Below are positions 55,732-63,412 of a stretch of DNA of 64,000 nucleotides, piece after piece; position 1 is the stretch's first letter, and every line of letters starts with the position of its first letter. Source of the DNA: Sinorhizobium meliloti 4H41 (GTDB lineage Bacteria > Pseudomonadota > Alphaproteobacteria > Rhizobiales > Rhizobiaceae). The notes beneath the pieces were generated by a model that was given only the letters and a program-made list of their open reading frames with translations, made no database searches and was not told where the DNA came from. The stretch spans positions 1 through 64,000 of the forward strand of contig NZ_AQWP01000005.1 in assembly GCF_000375585.1 (NCBI RefSeq), in the 5' to 3' direction. A program made the translations under genes and the position numbers.

Positions 55732-56982
55732 TCATCCCACCTGTATGCGGATGCCCGTGGCGCCGTTGAGCAGCCGCCTCAAATGATAGCTGGCGAGCGG
55801 ATCATCGGAGTGCATGCCAACCAGCGCGGCGAAAGCCGGCATGGCCGTGGCGCAGTTCTGCTCGAGCTTGGCAAAGGCTTTCAGATACTGCGTCGTGATC
55901 GGCGCATCGAACTCCGCCGCCGACAAGGGCTCGTGGGCGCGCAACGGCTCGCTGCGTCCGCGCAGGACAAGATCGCCGATCGGCCGCCCGCTGAATTTCT
56001 TTGCCCCGCTCGCGACACTGTCGCTGACGCAAATCCGCGTGCCCAGCGCCTTGTTTGCGGCTTCTAGCCTCGCGGCGGTGTTGATTGTGTCGCCGTAGGC
56101 GGTGAAATCGAAAAAGCGATCGCCGCCGAAATTGCCGACCAGCGCGGGACCTGCGTGAACGCCGATACGTGTGGTCCCGAAGTCAACGCCTTTCTGTTTC
56201 CAGCGCAGGCGAAACGCTTCTGCCCATTGGTCGAGTGCTTGTGCGCAGGCGATCGCGCGGGCCGCATAGTCGGCTTGGTCGTCAGGTGCGTTGAACAGCA
56301 CCTGAACCGCATCGCCGATCACTTTGGCCACGGTTCCTTCATGCATGAAGACGACATCCGCAAGGCCGCCGACATATTCGTTGAGCAATTCCGCCAGCAC
56401 CTCGGGAACGGCTGTCTCGACCAGCGAGGTGAAGCCTGTGATGTCCGTGAAGATCACAGCGATGTTGCGCCAGCGTACCTGCATGTCATCGTTATCACCG
56501 CCAGCGGCAAGGCGCCTGGCAAGTTCGGGCGAAAAATAGCGAGACAGCGACGCATGCGCGCGCTCCGCTTCCGCCTGGCGGCGGCGTGCCTCGCGCAAGA
56601 CCTCGACATGATGGATGGTCTTCAGGATCGTCGCTTCCAGATCCGCGAAATCGATCGGTTTGGTTAGGAAGTCGAACGCACCGCGATTCATCGCGGTCCG
56701 TATATTACTCATATCACCGTAGGCCGAGACGATGATGGCCGATTTCTTGTCCTCTCTCTCCTGCAGTTTCGCCAACAATGAGAGGCCATCCATGCGCGGC
56801 ATATTGATGTCCATGACCACAAGATCGACATGGGGATGCTGCTCGATCGCCTGGAGCGCATCAACACCGTCACGCGCGAACACAAAACTGATGCGTCCGT
56901 CGCGAACTTGCTTTCGGAATTTCCGCAGAATAAGCGTCTCCAAGTCTGGCTCGTCATCGACCACGAGAATAGTTGCGGTCAT
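55732..56982 (-). CDS. Response regulator with class III adenylate/guanylate cyclase output domain
   Basis: The N-terminal receiver domain (1-125) has D9/D10, the phosphoacceptor D58 in VVMDINMPRMDG and K108 in LTKPID. A short coiled linker (125-150, rich in Arg/Glu/Ala) leads to a class III cyclase domain (about 170-325). That domain has metal-binding D180 (IFTDITGF) and D224 (KVIGDAVQVLF), substrate-specifying K220 and T294 (FTAYGD), and the transition-state pair N301/R305 (INTAARLE). All catalytic positions are present; the K/T pair points to ATP, so cAMP is the expected product. The C-terminal 90 residues are unassigned. It is last of the four-gene operon, starting in the stop of the stand-alone receiver (ATGA). 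Confidence 0.9.
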   Translation of the reverse strand: MTATILVVDDEPDLETLILRKFRKQVRDGRISFVFARDGVDALQAIEQHPHVDLVVMDINMPRMDGLSLLAKLQEREDKKSAIIVSAYGDMSNIRTAMNRGAFDFLTKPIDFADLEATILKTIHHVEVLREARRRQAEAERAHASLSRYFSPELARRLAAGGDNDDMQVRWRNIAVIFTDITGFTSLVETAVPEVLAELLNEYVGGLADVVFMHEGTVAKVIGDAVQVLFNAPDDQADYAARAIACAQALDQWAEAFRLRWKQKGVDFGTTRIGVHAGPALVGNFGGDRFFDFTAYGDTINTAARLEAANKALGTRICVSDSVASGAKKFSGRPIGDLVLRGRSEPLRAHEPLSAAEFDAPITTQYLKAFAKLEQNCATAMPAFAALVGMHSDDPLASYHLRRLLNGATGIRIQVG

Positions 56983-57368
56983 GCGGCCGGTCCCAGTCTC
57001 GCCTCGATGGCCTGCCGCAGCTGGCTGAGGTCGATCGGTTTGGTCAGCATGCCCTCCGCGCCCCGATCCAGCGCAGTCCTGTGTGTCTCGGCATCTCCAT
57101 AGGCGGTGATCATGATGATTGGAACATCCGGCCTTCGTGCGCGCATTTCCGGCAGCATGTCGAGACCGGTCATCCCAGGCATGTTAATGTCGGAAAAAAT
57201 CAAAATCAGCGTTTGCTCACCAGTGTCGGCAATGCGGGTCAGGGCCTGCGCTGCTGAGGCCGCAAAATCCATCACAAAACGTCCGGCGCGAAGATCGCGG
57301 CGAAATTGCTGGCGTAACAAGACTTCGACGTCGGCTTCGTCGTCCACCACGAGAACCAATTGAGTCAC
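56979..57368 (-). CDS. Single-domain response regulator (receiver only)
   Basis: This 129-residue receiver without an output domain has D9/D10 near the N-terminus, phosphoacceptor D60 in IFSDINMPGMTG, T89 region MITAYGD, and K110 in LTKPIDL. The start is a GTG that overlaps the kinase TGA (GTGA), and its stop overlaps the receiver-cyclase ATG. It could shuttle phosphate, compete for the kinase as a phosphate sink, or act by protein-protein contact. It is similar in sequence to the receiver of the neighbouring cyclase, which suggests an old duplication. Confidence 0.9.
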   Translation of the reverse strand: MTQLVLVVDDEADVEVLLRQQFRRDLRAGRFVMDFAASAAQALTRIADTGEQTLILIFSDINMPGMTGLDMLPEMRARRPDVPIIMITAYGDAETHRTALDRGAEGMLTKPIDLSQLRQAIEARLGPAA

Positions 57369-58843
57369 GGCTCTTCTCCTATTGTGCGAAATTGCTTGCG
57401 CGGCAGCAGGATGATGAACTCGGTAAACGCACCGGGCTCGGTCTCGACATCGATCGTGCCGCCGTGTTGCTTCACGATAATGTCGTAGCTCATGGAGAGC
57501 CCGAGGCCAGTGCCTTCGCCAGGCGGCTTGGTCGTGAAGAATGGATTGAATATCTTCTCCCTAACCTCTGGCGGAATGCCGCCGCCGTTGTCGCGGATGC
57601 GGATTTCGACATGTTCGCCACGGTTGCGTGTGCTGGCGCAGAGCTCGGCTTCAAAGCCGAGGCTTTCATCACGGCTCCGCTTGGCTACGGCGTAGAATCC
57701 ATTGGACATCAGATTCAGCAGCACGCGTGTGATCTCCTGCGGGAACACGTCGGCGACGCCGGCGTCGGAATCGAATGCCCGTTTGAGGGTCACGTTGAAC
57801 TGCGGCTTATCGGCGCGCGCACCATGAAAAGCGAGATTGAGACTTTCTTCGACCAGCGTATTCACGTCCGTTGGCCGGTGTTCGCCGCCGCCTCCGCGCG
57901 AATGCAAGAGCATGTTCTTGACGATGGAATCGGCTCGCTTGCCGTGCTGCACAATCTTTTGCAGATTGTCCTTCAACAGTCCGCGCAGTTCATCGAGTTC
58001 GTCGCGAATATCGTCCGGGAGCGCGGCCGGCGCGAGCGCATCATTCAACTCGTCCGTCAATTCGACCGATAACGCCGCGAAATTGTTGACGAAGTTGAGC
58101 GGATTCTTGATTTCGTGCGCGATGCCGGCTGTGAGCTGGCCGAGCGAGGCGAGTTTTTCAGTCTGCACCAGACGATCCTTTACGGCGCGCAGGTCGTCAA
58201 GAGACTTGGCGAGCAGCGTGGTCCGCGACTGGATTTCTTCGAACAGCCGCGCGTTCTCAATCGCGATTACGGCCTGATCGGCGAACGTGTTTAGGAGTTT
58301 GATCTGGCTGTCGGTGAAGGTGCCCGGTTCGGCACGCGAAACACCGATCGTGCCAATAGCGATGCCCTCGCGAAGCAGGGGCACCACGATGATGCTTCGG
58401 TACCCCCTGGCGCGGGCCATCTCCTTGACGGCTTGAGGGATGCCGGGTTCGGTTTCGATATCGGAGCGGAACACCATGGTCGAGTTCATTGCGGCTCGAC
58501 TGTGGATCCCTGAAGATGCCAACGGAGCAGGAAATGAAGCCCGGATCTCCTCGTGGCTGGCCCGGCTTCCCGCCGTGCATGCCGCCAGATGAAGCATACC
58601 ACCTGCGACGCGCGTCACAAGCGCCGTTTGCCCGCCGAGCAGCCGCCGGGAGCTCTCAGAAATGACGTCGAAAACGGGCTGCACGTCGGTTCGCGACATG
58701 GAGATGACGTTGAGAATTTGCGCGGTGATAGTCTGGCGTTCCAGCGCAATGACAAGCTCCGATTGCAGGCTGGCATTCTCGGCCGCTGCGGAGCGTAGTT
58801 GCTGCTCAAGCTCTTCGATCCTGCGCCTCGGTTCGATGTCCAT
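57365..58843 (-). CDS. Cytosolic GAF-domain sensor histidine kinase
   Basis: This 492-residue kinase has no transmembrane segment. A coiled coil at 5-35 ([20 protein letters not shown]) leads into a GAF domain (about 45-200; FVVPLLRE-type core [18 protein letters not shown]), another short coiled coil, then the phosphoacceptor H243 in [16 protein letters not shown]. The ATPase domain has an N-box region ([17 protein letters not shown]), DNGGGIPP and [14 protein letters not shown]. The likely partners are the two receivers encoded next in overlap. It begins 6 bp after the MscS stop without its own good ribosome site, so translation is probably coupled to MscS. Confidence 0.92.
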   Translation of the reverse strand: MDIEPRRRIEELEQQLRSAAAENASLQSELVIALERQTITAQILNVISMSRTDVQPVFDVISESSRRLLGGQTALVTRVAGGMLHLAACTAGSRASHEEIRASFPAPLASSGIHSRAAMNSTMVFRSDIETEPGIPQAVKEMARARGYRSIIVVPLLREGIAIGTIGVSRAEPGTFTDSQIKLLNTFADQAVIAIENARLFEEIQSRTTLLAKSLDDLRAVKDRLVQTEKLASLGQLTAGIAHEIKNPLNFVNNFAALSVELTDELNDALAPAALPDDIRDELDELRGLLKDNLQKIVQHGKRADSIVKNMLLHSRGGGGEHRPTDVNTLVEESLNLAFHGARADKPQFNVTLKRAFDSDAGVADVFPQEITRVLLNLMSNGFYAVAKRSRDESLGFEAELCASTRNRGEHVEIRIRDNGGGIPPEVREKIFNPFFTTKPPGEGTGLGLSMSYDIIVKQHGGTIDVETEPGAFTEFIILLPRKQFRTIGEEP

Positions 58844-58849
58844 GGCTGA

Positions 58850-59905
58850 TCATTCATTATCTGAAGCGCGCGCATAGCGCGATGAGAGCGGGGTGAGGTT
58901 GGCTGCAGGCTCGCCAGCCGCAACGGCTGGCCCCCAGAGCAGGCTCTCCGGCGGCATTGCCAGAGAAAGGCCGTTCGCCTTGCAGCCGCGGTAGACGAGA
59001 TCGATGACCTCGTTTTTGGCCGGCATTCGGGTCGCCGGGCTCGCCACGCAGAACTGCAGCTCGACCTCGATAGCCATCGCATCGATCGCTTTGAGCGCTA
59101 TGGCCGGCGCCGGAACCTTGACGATTCGCTCGCTGTTCCGCAGAACGCCTAGCATGATCTCTTCAACGACGGACGGCGCGTGGGTGGCGGCAATGTGCAC
59201 GGCAAACGCAAGCCAGTGCGTTTCGTCAGGACGGCTGAGGTTGGTTACTCCTTGCTTCGCCAGGACGCTGTTGGGCACCACCAACTCATTATGCGCGCCG
59301 GTCAGCAGATTCGTCGAGCGCCAGTTGGTTTCGGCGACTCTCCCTTCCGTGCCGTCGCTGAGCCGGATCCAGTCGCCGATGACATAAGCCCGTCCGAGCG
59401 TGAGCGCGATCCCCGAAAAGACGTCGGCGAGCGTATTCTGCAGCGCCAGGCCGATGATGACGGCAACCACGCCCGAGGTGGCGACCAACGGGCCTATTGG
59501 CGCGCCGAAGACGAAGCCGATGATCGATAGCGCCACGCCGAGATAAACGAGGGCTACGATCAGATCCTGCAGGAGATGTGCCTCCCGCGGCCTGTGGTTG
59601 AGGCCGATATAGATGTGCAGGAAGCCGATGATCGTCCATGCAAGATGGCTCCACCAGAGGATCCTCGCCGATTTGGCAAGCAACAGGCCGGCGCCCTTAA
59701 GCTCGGCCTGGTCGAGCTGGAAAGGCGATATTCTGCCCATGCCGAGCACGAGGCTCATGGTGGCGAAAAACAGAATCTGCACAATCAAGCGCCCGGTCGG
59801 ACGATTGCGCCCCTGAATGTGCCATACGAGAATGCCGGCAAGACCCAGAAGATTGATCAGGGCGAGCGGCAGAAAATGATGTTCGGCGAACATGGCAAGG
59901 CTCAC
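58850..59905 (-). CDS. MscS-family mechanosensitive/small-conductance channel
   Basis: This 351-residue membrane protein has four or five N-terminal helices. The pore-lining helix and its exit include VVAVIIGLALQNTLADVFSGI followed by ALTLGRAYVIGDWIRL, the hallmark of MscS. Then comes the beta domain (EGRVAETNWRSTNLLT, ELVVPNSVLAKQGVTN) and the cytoplasmic alpha/beta cage region. The protein ends about 20 residues after the cage, and no cyclic-nucleotide-binding domain is visible, although this pore-helix style is shared with bacterial cyclic-nucleotide-gated MscS channels. The start may be the GTG at 59905 or the ATG at 59893; neither has a strong ribosome site. It is the first gene of the kinase-receiver-cyclase operon. 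Confidence 0.88.
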   Translation of the reverse strand: MSLAMFAEHHFLPLALINLLGLAGILVWHIQGRNRPTGRLIVQILFFATMSLVLGMGRISPFQLDQAELKGAGLLLAKSARILWWSHLAWTIIGFLHIYIGLNHRPREAHLLQDLIVALVYLGVALSIIGFVFGAPIGPLVATSGVVAVIIGLALQNTLADVFSGIALTLGRAYVIGDWIRLSDGTEGRVAETNWRSTNLLTGAHNELVVPNSVLAKQGVTNLSRPDETHWLAFAVHIAATHAPSVVEEIMLGVLRNSERIVKVPAPAIALKAIDAMAIEVELQFCVASPATRMPAKNEVIDLVYRGCKANGLSLAMPPESLLWGPAVAAGEPAANLTPLSSRYARASDNE

Positions 59906-59961
59906 CCGGAATGATGTGCAACTGGGCGGAAAGGCCGGGCGTGGGCACCCGGCCTCGCCGG

Positions 59962-60378
59962 CTACTTCTTGATCGGGAAGGTCAGCTCCTTCTCATTGGT
60001 GTCGACGACGAAGACCGCCAGCAGCCTCGCAGGCTGTGTATCGCTGGCATTCTCGCTGACGCCGTGGCGGTCGCCCGGGATTTCCGAGAAGCTTTCGCCC
60101 GCCTTGTAAACGGTAATGGGGCCGTCGTTGACCTGGCTGCGGATGGCACCCTCCAGCACCGTCGCATAGATGAAGGCGGAGTTTGGATGGGTATGAGCCG
60201 AAGAGAAACCGCCGGGACCATATTCAACGAGGACGCCCTTCATGCTCTTGCCCGGGACGTTGGGCAATTCGTGCTCGTAGACGAGCGTGACTTTGGCGTC
60301 CTTGTCGCCGGCGTCGTGGGCCGTGGCCGTCGTGGACAAGAGGGCAGCTACGGCAAGGGCAAGGATTGGCTTGGTCAT
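59962..60378 (-). CDS. Secreted cupin-domain protein
   Basis: This small protein of 138 residues starts with a Sec signal peptide, MTKPILALAVAALLSTTATA, cut before HDAGDK. The cupin barrel has metal-binding histidines in FSSAHTHPNSAF and DRHGVSEN, the classical two-motif arrangement. Its function is unknown; periplasmic cupins of this size occur beside redox and stress genes. The ATG at 60378 has AAAGGA 7 bases upstream. It precedes the MscS gene by 56 bp on the same strand, so it may be part of the same transcript. Confidence 0.82.
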   Translation of the reverse strand: MTKPILALAVAALLSTTATAHDAGDKDAKVTLVYEHELPNVPGKSMKGVLVEYGPGGFSSAHTHPNSAFIYATVLEGAIRSQVNDGPITVYKAGESFSEIPGDRHGVSENASDTQPARLLAVFVVDTNEKELTFPIKK

Positions 60379-60439
60379 GTCGAATTCCTTTCTCGAAAAC
60401 CGGAGGGTGCGCCGCAGGAGGCGGTACACCGTCATCCAT

Positions 60440-61192
60440 TCAGTTGCGGGTAGAGGTTGCGAACCACTGCTCGAAGGTGATCCGGCCGAGGCGGGGATTG
60501 TTGTCGGAAACGAGCGAGCCATCTTCCAATTTGGCGCCGAAGTAGCGAGCCTCCGGATCTGCCTCCACTTTCCGGGCATCGCCCTTTGCTTTCAGGAAGC
60601 GACTAACGAGTTCGTGCAGCCGGACCCGCTCCGGACCCGAAATCTCCACAATGCCATTGATGGGCGCGGCCGTCGCAACGGCGGCCATGTTGTCGGCCAC
60701 ATCGTCGGAGGCGATAGGCTGGACGTAGGCTGGCGACAGATGCACGGTGTCACCGACCGTGCCGGATTGGGCGATGCCGCCGAGGAATTCCATGAATTGC
60801 GTCGAATGGACGATCGTGTAGGGAATGCCGGATTCCCGGATGATATTTTCCTGGGCTACCTTGGCCCGCATGTAGCCGCTGTCGGGCAGCCGGTCGACGC
60901 CGACGATGGAAAGCGCGATGTGATGCTTTACGCCGGCCGCCTTCTCCGCTGCCATCAGGTTGCGCCCCGATGTTTCAAAGAATTCGAGCACGGCCTTGTC
61001 ATCGAACGACGGCGAGTTTGCGAGGTCGATAACGACGGAGGCCCCGGCCAGCGCCTCGGCGAGACCTTCACCCGTGATCGTGTTGACGCCGGTGTTCGGG
61101 GCGGCGGCAATGACTTCATGGCCTTGCCTGCGAAGGCGGTCGGCCGTCTTCGAACCAATTAGGCCGGTTCCGCCAATAATGACGATTTTCAT
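60440..61192 (-). CDS. NmrA/SDR-like NAD(P)-binding protein
   Basis: This 250-residue Rossmann-fold protein of the atypical short-chain dehydrogenase group starts MKIVIIGGTGLIGSKTADRL (GxxGxxG). ALSIVGVDRLPDSGYMRAKV contains a Y-x-x-x-K-like pair (YMRAK), and YTIVHSTQFMEFL follows. Members act as redox sensors, isoflavone-reductase-like reductases or quinone reductases; the substrate cannot be told. The ATG at 61192 is chosen (GGAG 6 bases upstream). The cupin gene follows after 61 bp. Confidence 0.82.
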   Translation of the reverse strand: MKIVIIGGTGLIGSKTADRLRRQGHEVIAAAPNTGVNTITGEGLAEALAGASVVIDLANSPSFDDKAVLEFFETSGRNLMAAEKAAGVKHHIALSIVGVDRLPDSGYMRAKVAQENIIRESGIPYTIVHSTQFMEFLGGIAQSGTVGDTVHLSPAYVQPIASDDVADNMAAVATAAPINGIVEISGPERVRLHELVSRFLKAKGDARKVEADPEARYFGAKLEDGSLVSDNNPRLGRITFEQWFATSTRN

Positions 61193-61328
61193 GAGCTTCT
61201 CCAGGGGCGGCACGCTGAGCGTGCCGCGTTGTTCATTGGTTGCCGAGGGTGGTCACAGGGTCTGGTTCAGGTCGACCCGGATCTGGGGTTCTGTGGCAGA
61301 GCCGGGAGCCGCCTGAGCCAATAGTCGG

Positions 61329-62297
61329 TCAGTAATCCCAGAAGACCGGAACCCACCGAAAGGCATCGCCTTCAATCGCCACCCGGCCAACGGATGGGAA
61401 GGGCAGGTGAGTGGCGACGAGTTGCTCGCCAGTCTGAGCCAGCTCCGTCAGAAGTCGCACGCGGACTCGAGCCGCTTCCTCAGGATCGTGCTCGAAACCG
61501 TTGAACCAGTCGGGGTGGTCGAAGCCGACCGCAAATACGGCATCGCCGGCAAACGTCAGGCGGTCACCGCCAGATGCCACACGAACTATACTGTGACCGG
61601 GCGTATGGCCGCCGGTGCGCTGGACGATCACGCCTGGCGCGACCTCATGCTGCTCATCGAACGGCCGCAGATGGCTCCGGTATTCTGCCATGAAACGCTT
61701 GGCGGTTGCCCTAAGAGCGTCCGGGAATCCCTGCGGCATGTGAGCGTGGGTGAAGTCGGGCGACTCCCAAAAGGTGACCTCGGCGGCTGCCACGTGAATC
61801 TGCAGATCTGGCCGCAGCCGGTCCTTCACACCTTCTACAAGGAGGCCACCGATATGGTCCATGTGCAAATGGGTCAGCACAATGTCGGTTACAGACCGAA
61901 GATCAATGCCCGCTGAATCCAGTCGCCTGACCAACTGGCCAGCACGCGGGAGGTTCAGATTAGGATCCAGTCCCAGCCCTGCGTCGATCAGGATGGTTCG
62001 ATCACCGCTGCGCACCAGGGCTACGTTGAGCGACCAGTCGAACGCATCCGCTGGCAAGAACATCTCGCCCAGCCAGGCCGCGCGGGAGGCTGGATCAGCG
62101 TTGTGTCCCAGCATTTCGGTTGGGAGCGGTAGCATCCCGTCGCTGACCACCAGCACGTCAATCTCACCGACTCGCACCGCATAGCGCGACGGGACCAACT
62201 CTTCGGGTCCCGTTCTGCCGGGGTGTGAGTTGTTGTCCAAGCTCATGCTGGTCTCCTGCTGAGCAATCGAAGGGGGTATGGTTTCTGTCTGCGGCAT
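61329..62297 (-). CDS. Metallo-beta-lactamase-fold hydrolase (AHL lactonase/organophosphate hydrolase-like)
   Basis: This zinc-dependent hydrolase has 322 residues. The metal motif is THLHMDHIGG (HxHxDH), with the third histidine in GGHTPGHSIV, the bridging Asp in TFAGDAVF and a final His in ATHLPFP. The overall pattern RYAVRVGEIDVLVVSDGML, ending FRWVPVFWDY, is close to quorum-quenching lactonases and methyl-parathion-hydrolase-like enzymes; no signal peptide is clear. Two starts are plausible: 62297 (AGGAG, 6 bases) and 62246 (GGAG, 6 bases). The substrate is unknown. Confidence 0.85.
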   Translation of the reverse strand: MPQTETIPPSIAQQETSMSLDNNSHPGRTGPEELVPSRYAVRVGEIDVLVVSDGMLPLPTEMLGHNADPASRAAWLGEMFLPADAFDWSLNVALVRSGDRTILIDAGLGLDPNLNLPRAGQLVRRLDSAGIDLRSVTDIVLTHLHMDHIGGLLVEGVKDRLRPDLQIHVAAAEVTFWESPDFTHAHMPQGFPDALRATAKRFMAEYRSHLRPFDEQHEVAPGVIVQRTGGHTPGHSIVRVASGGDRLTFAGDAVFAVGFDHPDWFNGFEHDPEEAARVRVRLLTELAQTGEQLVATHLPFPSVGRVAIEGDAFRWVPVFWDY

Positions 62298-62447
62298 GAT
62301 GCGCTCCTGTTCTGCGTAATTGAAACGTGTCGGTTACAAGCCAGGGCGGATTTTATATTGAGGCGTGTTTGGCGGTCGATCCGGCCAAGGAAGAGGAAAG
62401 GCCATACCTGAGGATAGGGCAGCCTATGCTCTCTGTGCGGCCGCAGC

Positions 62448-62479
62448 GGAGATTTTGGCAGAGGGAGATTTTGGCAGAG
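62448..62479. repeat. Perfect 16-bp tandem duplication
   Basis: GGAGATTTTGGCAGAG occurs twice in direct succession (62448-62463 and 62464-62479) in the otherwise featureless 264-bp gap between the AhpD-like and hydrolase genes. It is consistent with replication slippage. I see no coding role. Confidence 0.75.
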
Positions 62480-62561
62480 GCTGGCATGAAGGAGCAGACG
62501 CTTTGCATCGGACCCTCCAGAGCGGATGAATCCGCCCGGTGCGTTCGCGTCTGCTCGGTGA

Positions 62562-63011
62562 TCAAGCGGCGCGCTTGTGGTCTGCCGGATGCTGCAGCCG
62601 AAATCCGATCGCCAGCCGGTTCCATGCATTGATCATGGCGATGCCGATAGACAGCACCAGGAGTTCGTCTTCCGAAAAGACGCTTTGAGCAATTTCATAA
62701 TCCGCATCCGGCGCACGGCTCTCGGCGATATTGGTCAGCGACTCGGCCCAGGTGAGTGCTGCGCGCTCACGGTCGCTGAACAGCTGCGATTGGCGCCAGG
62801 CGCTCAGAAGACGCTCTTCCGTCTCGCCCCGTTTCAGGGCGTCCTGACGATGCATGTGCAGGCAATGGGCGCAACCGTTGATCTGCGACACGCGCACCTT
62901 GACGATCTCCATTAGTTTGGGGTCGAAGCTTTTGGCAATCCAGGCTTCGACGGCGACGAGGCCATCGACTCCGTCATTCTTCCTGGTCAATATGTTCAAA
63001 CGTCCGGTCAT
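62562..63011 (-). CDS. AhpD-like/carboxymuconolactone-decarboxylase-family protein
   Basis: This is a 149-residue alkylhydroperoxidase-like protein. The redox-active C47-x-x-C50 with H54 is in INGCAHCLHMH, the AhpD core. VKVRVSQINGCAHC and RERAALTWAESLT are typical of the family. Members serve as peroxidase partners or thiol-disulfide proteins. The ATG has GGAG 6 bases upstream. It is the first gene of the minus-strand block 55.7-63.0 kb and divergent from the hydrolase at 63413. Confidence 0.88.
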   Translation of the reverse strand: MTGRLNILTRKNDGVDGLVAVEAWIAKSFDPKLMEIVKVRVSQINGCAHCLHMHRQDALKRGETEERLLSAWRQSQLFSDRERAALTWAESLTNIAESRAPDADYEIAQSVFSEDELLVLSIGIAMINAWNRLAIGFRLQHPADHKRAA

Positions 63012-63412
63012 TCTGCTCTCCGTGGATTGATTGCGATCGGGTCGAAGCCACGCGGGTCGCCCGGATCACCAACTATCGACGGCATGGCGGATCATCCATC
63101 TGTCCGGAAGGCGCGCCCGATGCGCATCTGATGGAGCTGAGCCTTTCCGATCGATTAGGCTTCCCGTCGTTTGGGCCACCTCCTCCTATACTTCGGCAGA
63201 GGAAGGTCGCGTCCCATGTAGAATGGTGTGCGATCGCGAACCCACGCATTCTCCCGGCATGCGCAACCGCTGCCTTAGGAGAAAGAAGATGCCCAAAAAT
63301 ATCAATGTGTTGGCGCTCTGACGCAGCCGTCGCGACGGGTCGTTCGACGCGATCGGCTCGGGCCGGCGGTTCCCATCCTCTTTCGCATTTCAATCATCGT
63401 GAAGGATAAAAT
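63012..63412. other. 401-bp divergent intergenic region
   Basis: This lies between the AhpD-like gene (minus) and the Tat-exported hydrolase (plus), and should carry promoters for both. No clear operator palindrome stands out. It holds a short ATG-started remnant with its own ribosome site at 63289 (listed separately). A GAAGGATAAAAT precedes the hydrolase ATG as its ribosome site. Longer open frames in this stretch lack coding character. Confidence 0.5.
63289..63360 (+). pseudogene. Apparent 5' remnant of an NADPH-dependent FMN reductase gene (or a 10-codon leader)
   Basis: AGGAGAAAGAAG precedes an ATG coding for MPKNINVLAL and then TGA. FMN reductases of this fold begin with a strand of this kind followed by CGSLRxGSFN. 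In the same frame after the TGA the bases read RSRRDGSFDA, which lines up with that motif with the stop in the Cys position. The similarity then fades within about 10 codons. I read this as a decayed and truncated gene. A functional 10-residue leader peptide is the alternative. Confidence 0.4.

Noticed and set aside
62327-62632. 101-codon plus-strand frame in the gap before the AhpD-like gene
   Set aside because: It contains the tandem duplication, overlaps the AhpD-like 3' end on the other strand, and shows no motif or ribosome site.
63289-63321. TGA in the FMN-reductase-like remnant read as selenocysteine
   Set aside because: The residue after it is Arg rather than the Gly of the motif, no SECIS-like hairpin is evident, and the similarity ends within about ten codons.
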